DNA of 64,000 nucleotides, taken from assembly GCA_964577055.1 (NCBI GenBank), contig CAZNWC010000009.1:73560-137559 (forward strand), given 5' to 3'. The notes under the pieces were generated by a model. That model saw nothing but the letters and a program-made list of their open reading frames with translations, did not search any database and was not told the DNA's origin. Both the position numbers and the translations under genes were made by a program. Origin of the DNA: PNNG01 sp964577055. GTDB taxonomy: Bacteria > Bacteroidota > Bacteroidia > UBA7662. This document shows positions 58,601-64,000 of this stretch, piece after piece; the stretch's first letter is position 1; each line of letters begins with the position of its first letter.

Positions 58601-59686
58601 AGTGCCTGCATTGCCTGCCGAAAACACGTGCATGAGCATGGTGTTGTTGCGGATTTGATCGTCGATGGTGGCGGCATCGGCAGTATACACCCCGCCATTG
58701 CCTTGGCTGTACGAGGTAGAGGTGATGGTGGTGCCCAAGTTGGTATAATTGGCTGGTGCCGATACCACGTGCGGATAACCCGAAATGCTGTACATATGCA
58801 AATAGGTGCCGGGTGCCATGCCACTTTTGGTGGGGTCGAGGTTAGCAGCGCCCAGTGCGATTCCCGCCACCATGTCGCCATGCGTATTGCCGGCAGCGAA
58901 ATTGGTGGTGTATTGGGTAAGGCGGCCTTTGAAATCGATGTGCGGGCCAATGGCACCGTCGTCGGCAATGCCCATGGTTACGCCTTGTCCGTTGTAACGG
59001 CGGCCGCCTGTCATCAGGTTGTCGATGGCCTGGCTGCGGTGCAAGGAGCGGCCTTCGCGGTCTTCGGGTTCCCCCAGCGGGGCCGCGGGTTCGATGAATT
59101 GTACAGCCGGATGGTCGGCCAGTTTTGACAGATCGCGCTCATCTACCCAGGCGCTCACCAAATGGTCGCTGTAGCGGTTTTTGGCAGGCTCAAAGCGGAT
59201 GTTTTGCCACAAGCTGAGGTTTAATTTTTCAAGGGGAACACCATTGAAGGGCATGACGCTCACCAGTACTTGACGGCCACGTTTTTCGAGTGGACGGAAT
59301 TCACTGGCCTTTACCAATGCCTCGTCGAACTTGGCGGTACGTGGGATGGCTTGCAAGCTAAGCACGCCTTTGTCGGCCAGTTGCTGCACCGACCAACCAG
59401 CCGGGGCTGATGCCAAATAGGCTTTTTCGGGAATGTAGGCTTCGAACACCAACCCGCCAGCAGTGAGTGCATCGAATTGTTCCTGGGAAAGGAATTGTTC
59501 GAATCGCACCAAAAAATACTTGCGGCCCTCGAAAGCTGTGATGGCTTGCCAATGGCTGTTCAGCTGATTTTTGGAGGTCGTTTGGGTGATTACCTCGCCT
59601 CCACGAAACTGCAAGGGGGGCAATTCACCGGCTTGACTGAAACCAAGGCCGATACATAGGAGTAAAGCGGTCAATGTGAAGCGCAT
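55685..59686 (-). CDS. S8 subtilisin-like protease with PKD, FN3 and T9SS domains
   Basis: A 1333-residue secreted protease. Signal peptide at 1-19. A subtilisin domain has D242 (GIADDG), H269 (NTHGD), oxyanion N358 (SAGNAG) and nucleophile S438 (GGGTSAAS). A jelly-roll P-like domain follows at about 500-640, then an Ig/FN3-like stretch (near 720-820), PKD-like repeats with WRWTINP, LSWDFGNG and LRWEFGDG, and a C-terminal type A sorting domain (LYPNPAAGNTQLDL ... GFAAGLYQLRVVQ). It should be exported by T9SS and attached to the cell surface or released. Confidence 0.94.
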   Translation of the reverse strand: MRFTLTALLLCIGLGFSQAGELPPLQFRGGEVITQTTSKNQLNSHWQAITAFEGRKYFLVRFEQFLSQEQFDALTAGGLVFEAYIPEKAYLASAPAGWSVQQLADKGVLSLQAIPRTAKFDEALVKASEFRPLEKRGRQVLVSVMPFNGVPLEKLNLSLWQNIRFEPAKNRYSDHLVSAWVDERDLSKLADHPAVQFIEPAAPLGEPEDREGRSLHRSQAIDNLMTGGRRYNGQGVTMGIADDGAIGPHIDFKGRLTQYTTNFAAGNTHGDMVAGIALGAANLDPTKSGMAPGTYLHMYSISGYPHVVSAPANYTNLGTTITSTSYSQGNGGVYTADAATIDDQIRNNTMLMHVFSAGNAGTSDHGYGAGAGWGNITGGYKAAKNVMAVANLRNTDQLENSSSRGPAKDGRIKPDIAANGYNQLSTGPNNTYLVGGGTSAASPGIAGIYAQLSHAYRALNNDSVPPSALIKAVMLNTTEDLGNVGPDFRFGWGRVNALRAVQTLEENRYFTGNISQGDSAVHSITVPANVKQLRVMVYWADKAGAANATRALVNNLDLKLHSPTNTVSLPWVLNPTPTVAALNSPAVPGIDTLNNVEQVTLTNPQEGVYSIRVHGTAVPFGPQRYWIVYEWYTEQIVVTYPMGGEGFVPGETELIRWDATGVTGTFNVQLSTDGGANWTTIVSNLANNVRHRAWTVPNNITGQARIRVVAGSITDESEQNFSISPLVSNLSYSYICPTELGLSWNPVPQATGYIVYRLGQRYMDSIGTTTNTNFVVLGTSPSDTDYFAIAPIGPNNLKGRRSLALAKPLNNIFGCQSAPAAGFVSSVTAACPNQTISLVDQSLNLATSWRWTINPSTFNFVNGTSDTSQAPQVVFTANGSYTIQLIASNTYGSDTITRPNYIVVGNGLTVPQTQTFPGNAVPADWTIENPDNADTWQFRTGFGPGGATTGMAWLNFYSYNAAGQIDHLVSPVIDLSSGVPAPLLTFSVAYAQYSTTLFDGLRIEISSDCGSTYVPSTYFKEGLQLSTAGTLTNTFTPTTNAHWRTDSLDLTPYVGSRIRIRFVGINGYGNNLYLTNFAVTSSTGMVASFTVGGNTCVNSAVNFSSTATGNITSLSWDFGNGATPPTATGAGPHPVVYASTGSRQVVLTANGPGGSVQATNPVLIEAPATADFNFTATGSSVSFSNLSQNASSLRWEFGDGNTSTQQNPTHNYSSSDIYEVKLIAFNGCQNDTITRQVTAFATSVKEMGGLKARLYPNPAAGNTQLDLAGLQSGQPLHLSLLDLQGRVLWKETVAVADERLLQNIALQGFAAGLYQLRVVQADRAMQLPLVKSE

Positions 59687-59735
59687 ATGATTTTTTCAGG
59701 TTAGGAATAATTGTCGAATATACACAAAAAAGCAA

Positions 59736-59764
59736 AGTCCGTAATGAACAACACATTACGGACT
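59736..59764 (-). terminator. terminator of the thioredoxin gene
   Basis: An 11-bp perfect stem AGTCCGTAATG/CATTACGGACT with a 7-nt loop. On the minus strand it runs into a T-rich tract (TTTGCTTTTTTGTG). Confidence 0.85.
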
Positions 59765-59798
59765 GCGCCGAATTTTAAAATAAAAGATGCTTTTTTTG

Positions 59799-60242
59799 TT
59801 ATTCCAGCATCTTCACCTCAGCCAACAATTGCTGAGGCGTGCGGAAGCCCACCATTTTGCGCACCACATTGCCTTTAGCATCGAGTACGTACAAAGTAGG
59901 GTATGCGGTAAGTTTGAGCTTTTGCGCGAGGGCCGGTCCTTCGCCTTTTTCACCGTCGATGGCAATGTTCACAAAGCGCTTGTTGAAGTATTCGCCTACG
60001 GCCGCATCTTTGAAGGTAGTGGCCTTTAAACGCTTGCACGGACCACACCAAACGGCATAAATGTCGAGGAAAACCAATTTTTGGTCCTTTTCGGCCTGGG
60101 CCAATGCTTGGTTGAGGTTGCCTTCAAAAAAGGTGATGCCAGCCTCAGCGGGCGCAACCGCAGCATGGTGGGCAGGCTGTGCTGTGGGGATTAACAAGCC
60201 AAGCAACAGCAAGGGAAGCGGAAAGATGGATAATAAACGCAT
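59799..60242 (-). CDS. exported thioredoxin-fold protein
   Basis: A 147-residue protein with a signal peptide (about 1-23) and a thioredoxin domain. The active site is WCGPC with C66 and C69, and the cis-proline is in AYPTLYVLD. It is a thiol oxidoreductase in the periplasm. It is transcribed after the peroxiredoxin-like gene, 54 bp away, and could supply it with electrons. Confidence 0.9.
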   Translation of the reverse strand: MRLLSIFPLPLLLLGLLIPTAQPAHHAAVAPAEAGITFFEGNLNQALAQAEKDQKLVFLDIYAVWCGPCKRLKATTFKDAAVGEYFNKRFVNIAIDGEKGEGPALAQKLKLTAYPTLYVLDAKGNVVRKMVGFRTPQQLLAEVKMLE

Positions 60243-60296
60243 GATTCAAAGATAAGTAGTTCTATAAATGAAGGTGTAACCGAAGTCACCAAAGTT

Positions 60297-60896
60297 TTAA
60301 AGTGCCTGAAGGATGTCGGCCACCGAACTGCGCTTTTTGTAGTCGTGCTCAAAAAGGCGCCAAACCACCTCGCCTTGCTGGTTGATGAGGAAACTGGCTG
60401 GAATGGGCAAAAGCTCCCGGCTGTCGTTGTGGGCGGCAGCCATGTTTGCCTTGGCCCGTTGGTTGTATCGGTTTTTTACTTCGCTGCCGGGGTCGAACAA
60501 CACATCAAAAGCACGGGCTGTTTGGTAACCTGCATCGTACAAAAAGGTGAAGCCGCCACCTGTTTTTTGTGCCATGGTCCGTAGGTAGGTGGGTTGTTCG
60601 GGACTAATAGCCACCACCGTTACACCCTTGGCCTTTAGCAGTTCGAGGCTGTCGTTGATGGCACTGATGTGTTTGTTGCAATAGGGGCACCATTGACCGC
60701 GGTAGAACACCACCAGCATGGGGCCTTTTTGGAGGACTTCGGCACTGTTAAATGGCAGGCTGTCTTGGTTGACCAATTGGATGAGGGGCGCTTCGGCACC
60801 AATGGCCAGGCCCTCGGTTTCAGTTTCAGACTTGGTTTGGGCCATGCTTGGCATGGAGGCTAGCAGTAACAGCAGGAGGGTGATGGTTTTTTTCAT
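60297..60896 (-). CDS. exported peroxiredoxin-like (AhpC/TSA) protein
   Basis: A 199-residue protein with signal peptide (...SMPSMAQ). A thioredoxin-fold AhpC/TSA domain contains GQWCPYC (C70, C73), a vicinal CxxC in place of the usual P-x-x-x-T-x-x-C peroxidatic context, so it fits the peroxiredoxin-like (Prx-like2/AhpC-TSA family) group. It may work as a thiol peroxidase or disulfide reductase. Paired with the thioredoxin gene. Confidence 0.88.
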   Translation of the reverse strand: MKKTITLLLLLLASMPSMAQTKSETETEGLAIGAEAPLIQLVNQDSLPFNSAEVLQKGPMLVVFYRGQWCPYCNKHISAINDSLELLKAKGVTVVAISPEQPTYLRTMAQKTGGGFTFLYDAGYQTARAFDVLFDPGSEVKNRYNQRAKANMAAAHNDSRELLPIPASFLINQQGEVVWRLFEHDYKKRSSVADILQAL

Positions 60897-60951
60897 GGTC
60901 TTTCGTGTGACTGAGGGATAGGTCGGTAGACGAGGCTGTTCCTGACAGTCA

Positions 60952-61182
60952 TTACGAAATTTCTTTCAGCCTTTTTAGCATAGCAGCCTTGCGCTCGTCG
61001 GAAAGTTTGTACACCATGTTTTGCGCGGCTTGCATGGCCTCGTCGATGAGTGCGCTGTGCTGCTCGTAGGTTTTGCATACGGCGCACATGCGTTGGTGCC
61101 AACTCAGGCGCCATTGTTGCCAAAAAGGCAGTCCTTGCGTCAGCTTGCGTTCGACCAATAAGCTAGCTTGCCGACAATTCAT
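60952..61182 (-). CDS. small zinc-finger-like anti-sigma-type protein
   Basis: A 76-residue protein with the layout C3 ... H29-x3-C33-x2-C36 (MNCRQASLL ... WHQRMCAVC), the zinc-binding pattern of ZAS anti-sigma factors and of the small CxC-type soluble proteins that follow ECF sigma genes in Bacteroidota. No transmembrane segment in the chosen form. No sigma-factor gene is within reach, so the partner is elsewhere or missing. An upstream in-frame start at 61266 would add a hydrophobic segment (MLLNGLVLVLPLTLLP) and make it a membrane-attached form. Confidence 0.6.
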   Translation of the reverse strand: MNCRQASLLVERKLTQGLPFWQQWRLSWHQRMCAVCKTYEQHSALIDEAMQAAQNMVYKLSDERKAAMLKRLKEIS

Positions 61183-61649
61183 TTGCCATTGCGGTTTAGC
61201 TCCCTTAGAATACAGGTCTGGAAGTAGCGTCAGAGGCAGAACCAGGACAAGACCATTAAGCAACAAGGCTAAAAATCGCTCTTTTTTAACGCAGCATCAT
61301 CTGCCATTCAACATGATCCACAACTCAAACGACACAATGATCGCAAATGCGTCGAAGGAAAGGACAGACTCACAGTTCTAAATGCAGTAGCAAACAAGCT
61401 AGTGCTTAGGGTTGTTACCGTCGTCAAACGACAAGAACCCTTCGTGAAATTTTCTTACTAATTGCTTGCTTTTATCTTAGAATGCTCAATGGCCGGCGGT
61501 GGCTTTTGGCCGGTATTGCTTCTCAGCTGAAAAGCCTTGAGCACGGTTTGATGCAATACTTTTAGGTGCCGACTGTCCAAGGTAATCCGCCCTCTCCCCG
61601 CCCCCCGACGCCGTGGTCGGGGTCTTAGGATCTGCGGTTTAACTGCCGC
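61183..61649. other. 467-bp intergenic region
   Basis: Holds an imperfect hairpin at 61408-61441 (AGGGTT and GTCGT arms around CAA) and a C-rich hairpin at 61603-61622 (CCCCGAC/GTCGGGG) that may end the S9 gene on the minus strand. No gene seen. Confidence 0.5.
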
Positions 61650-64000
61650 TTACTTGCCCTTCACATACACCTCGAGCCAGCGATCCATCTCCCACAACAT
61701 GTGCATGATGCTTTCAGAAGCCCGGTACCCATGACTTTCGTGCGGCAACATGACCAAACGCACCGTGCCGCCATGGCCCTTCACCGCCTGGTACAAACGT
61801 TCGCTTTGGATGGGGAAGGTGCCCGGATTGTTGTCGGCCTCTCCATGGATCAGCAGCAAAGGGGTTTTGATTTTGTTGGCAAAGCTGAAAGGCGACATCT
61901 GAAAATACACCTCAGGCACTTCCCAATAGGTGCGCTCCTCGGCCTGGAAGCCAAAAGGCGTCAACGTGCGGTTGTAGGCCCCGCTGCGTGCAATGCCGGC
62001 CTTGAAATAAGGCGAATGGGCCAGCAAATTGGCAGTCATAAAAGCACCATAACTGTGGCCACCTACGGCCACCCGGTTTGAATCGACCACACCCTGCGAC
62101 GCACCATAGCGAATGATGGCCTCGGCATTGAGCACCAACTGCTTCACATAGGTGTCGTTGGGCTCGGCATCGCCTTCGCCCACGATGGGCATGCTGGCAT
62201 TGTCGAGCACTGCGTACCCTCGCAATACCCAAAAAACCGGACTCCCCCAGCCAATGCGGGTGAAGCGGTAGGGTGAGCCGGTGACCTGACTGGCAGCAGC
62301 TTGCGATTTGAATTCGCGCGGATAAGCCCACACCAGCGTGGGCAATACGCCGTCGGAGGCTTTGTAGTTGGCTGGAAGATACACATCGGCGGTCATTTCC
62401 ACCCCATCGGCGCGCTGGTACCTCCACTGCATCTTCTTCACCCCCGACAATTGTGGATAGGGATGCGGAAAACGGGTAAGCGGCTGCAGCTTTTTGCCGG
62501 TGCGCAGGTAGTAATTCGGGTTTTCAGTAGCCGATTCACGCAAAGTAATGAAACTCACCTTATCGGGATCGAGCAAGGCCACCACACTTTCGTAGTACGG
62601 CGCTTCTGACCGCCACAAACGGGTACTTTTACCGGTTTTGAGGTCGTAACGGTCTAAAAACGGCCGGTCGCCTTCGGCCGAAGCCCCATTTCCTACAAAA
62701 AAGAGCTGTCCTTTGTGCTCCCACAGCACCATGCGGCCATAGGCATTGGGCTGCATGAGCGGTCGGCCCGGGTCGGTATAGCTGTCTTCGTAGCTGCGGT
62801 CGCGGAGTTTGCGCACCGAACCAGCCACCGAAGGCTTCATTTCGTACCATTGCTCCTTGCGCGTGCGGGTCCAGCTGGCACGCACCCACAACAAATCGTT
62901 GCCCCACATGGCACCACCATAACGCAATTCGGTACGCAGCAATTCTTGTCCGTCACCCGCAAATGGGGCTGCTAACAACACCAGCCGATCGCGGTGTTTT
63001 ACTTCGTTTTTCGGATCGCCTTCGTCCAAGGCTTCCACCCAATACAGCGAAGCAGCTTGGTCGGGGCGCCAGGCGTGGTTGCGGGGACCCTTTTCTACCG
63101 CGTTGAAGGTGCTGGGAATGTACTCGCCCAATTCTTTGTGGGCCAACTCACGCACCAAAGCACCTTGTTGGTCGAAAACGCGGATAACCCGGGTAAAACG
63201 GCTGTACGGCACCAGGTAACTGTAGGGCCGCACGATTTCTTCGGTGAGCAGGTAGGCGTTGTCGGGCGAAGCGTCAAAACTGCTCCATACCCCTTTGCCA
63301 CTCACTATTTCGGTGCTTCCACCCAAATGGGTACGCAAGATTTCGGAAGTGGCGTAGTACTCAAACAGGGCTTCATCATTTGGGTTTTTGAGTAAGTCTT
63401 GGTAGGTACGCGAAGGTGCTTTTTTGCCCATGTTTTCTTCCACCACCGGTCCGGCTGGTACGCGGTTACCTTGGGGTGGATTGCCCTCCTGTGACAAACG
63501 AGCAGCATACCAAAGCGAGCGGCTATCGGCACTCCAACTGTAGCCATTGCCCAGCACCTGGTTCAAAGGGCGAACACTTACCTTTTGTGCTCTGCGATTG
63601 GCAATTTCCACCACCCACAAGTGGATGGCCAGGGCATCGTTTTGCAAAAAAGCCAGGTATTTGCCATCGGGACTCCAGCTCAAATTGCTGAGTAAGAGGG
63701 GCTGTGGCAAGCCGCTGATTTCGAGCAGGCTTTCGTTGTTCCGGCTGCGCAATTGCAACTTGTTTACATAGCTCATGCGGCTCGGACCAAAATTGCCCGG
63801 ATCGATGCGTGTGCCGGCCAACCGCAATTCAGGCCGCGAGGCTTCTTCAATCGACGGCATTTCGGGACGACCGAGGATGGCCATCAGGTTGCGGTCGGGC
63901 GACAGGCTCACCCCAGGTGTTGCCGGGGCTTCGGCCAAGGCCGCAATTTCGGCAGGTGGACGCTGGTAGGTGAGGGGTGTTTGGGCTTGGGCTACGGCGC
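61650..64000 (-). CDS. S9-family (prolyl oligopeptidase-like) serine peptidase, partial
   Basis: The gene runs off the right edge of the window; 783 codons are visible and the upstream frame is open (AVAQAQTPLTYQRPPAEIAAL), probably just after a signal peptide. A beta-propeller domain (LSWSPDGKYLAFL, AWRPDQAASLYWVEALDEGD) precedes the alpha/beta-hydrolase part. The catalytic residues are Ser in GGHSYGAF, Asp in GEADNNPGT and His in ESHGYRASESIMHMLWEMDRW. This last stretch is the signature of the glutamyl endopeptidase (S9D, CGEP-like) branch. An exported peptidase that likely digests peptides with S46 and GGT. Confidence 0.92.
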   Translation of the reverse strand, partial: AVAQAQTPLTYQRPPAEIAALAEAPATPGVSLSPDRNLMAILGRPEMPSIEEASRPELRLAGTRIDPGNFGPSRMSYVNKLQLRSRNNESLLEISGLPQPLLLSNLSWSPDGKYLAFLQNDALAIHLWVVEIANRRAQKVSVRPLNQVLGNGYSWSADSRSLWYAARLSQEGNPPQGNRVPAGPVVEENMGKKAPSRTYQDLLKNPNDEALFEYYATSEILRTHLGGSTEIVSGKGVWSSFDASPDNAYLLTEEIVRPYSYLVPYSRFTRVIRVFDQQGALVRELAHKELGEYIPSTFNAVEKGPRNHAWRPDQAASLYWVEALDEGDPKNEVKHRDRLVLLAAPFAGDGQELLRTELRYGGAMWGNDLLWVRASWTRTRKEQWYEMKPSVAGSVRKLRDRSYEDSYTDPGRPLMQPNAYGRMVLWEHKGQLFFVGNGASAEGDRPFLDRYDLKTGKSTRLWRSEAPYYESVVALLDPDKVSFITLRESATENPNYYLRTGKKLQPLTRFPHPYPQLSGVKKMQWRYQRADGVEMTADVYLPANYKASDGVLPTLVWAYPREFKSQAAASQVTGSPYRFTRIGWGSPVFWVLRGYAVLDNASMPIVGEGDAEPNDTYVKQLVLNAEAIIRYGASQGVVDSNRVAVGGHSYGAFMTANLLAHSPYFKAGIARSGAYNRTLTPFGFQAEERTYWEVPEVYFQMSPFSFANKIKTPLLLIHGEADNNPGTFPIQSERLYQAVKGHGGTVRLVMLPHESHGYRASESIMHMLWEMDRWLEVYVKGK

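Overview
The window is a stretch of a Bacteroidota chromosome (G+C a little above 50 % by eye). Several signs agree. There are type IX secretion (T9SS) C-terminal sorting domains, an S46 dipeptidyl-peptidase, and LVIVD-repeat and DM13 lipoproteins. The gene order yceD-rpmF-plsX-fabH-efp-accB-accC is typical of the phylum. Purine-rich Shine-Dalgarno sequences are scarce, and TAnnTTTG boxes recur just ahead of genes. The class cannot be fixed from sequence alone; no rRNA, tRNA or CRISPR array was seen.

Layout. 1-3.3 kb: pdxA, a BrnT/BrnA-type toxin-antitoxin pair, an SRPBCC protein and an RsmI-like methylase. 3.5-9.5 kb: a metabolic cluster of FabG-type reductase, a FabH-like protein that has lost two of its three catalytic residues, a serine alpha/beta-hydrolase, a sodium:solute symporter and an acyl-activating ligase. 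9.6-12.3 kb: four-helix-bundle protein, DEAD-box helicase and a second toxin-antitoxin pair (RHH/PIN). 12.6-16.1 kb: class I ribonucleotide reductase. 16.4-18.2 kb: CpeT-like protein, PAP2 phosphatase and a tiny T9SS cargo. 18.6-20.0 kb: lipoamide dehydrogenase.

20.0-23.0 kb is the plastic part. It holds a RelE/RelB-like pair bracketed by two nearly identical terminator hairpins, two orphan T9SS sorting-domain tails, and a Y1 (HUH) transposase of RAYT type surrounded by palindromes. 23-37 kb returns to core functions: S46 peptidase, SmpB, LolA, FtsK, an M28 peptidase/glutaminyl cyclase, CysS, an EEP-family hydrolase, two coupled rhomboid proteases and MutL. 38-40 kb has a three-gene translationally coupled cell-envelope operon (two LVIVD lipoproteins and a beta-barrel). 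40-44 kb has an M16 protease pair, ScpA and a BASS-family transporter. 44-50 kb is the fatty-acid/translation operon set. 50-64 kb is rich in exported proteins: gamma-glutamyltransferase, an Omp85-like barrel, a DM13 lipoprotein broken by a stop codon, a 1333-residue S8 protease with PKD and T9SS domains, a thioredoxin, a peroxiredoxin-like protein and a truncated S9 peptidase at the window edge.

The strongest unexplained signals are the FabH-like protein and its cluster, the RAYT/palindrome locus, the terminator-bracketed toxin-antitoxin cassette, and a varied set of short-period intergenic repeats (7-, 9-, 6-, 11- and 25-bp units). One dispersed palindromic element of about 200 bp occurs twice.
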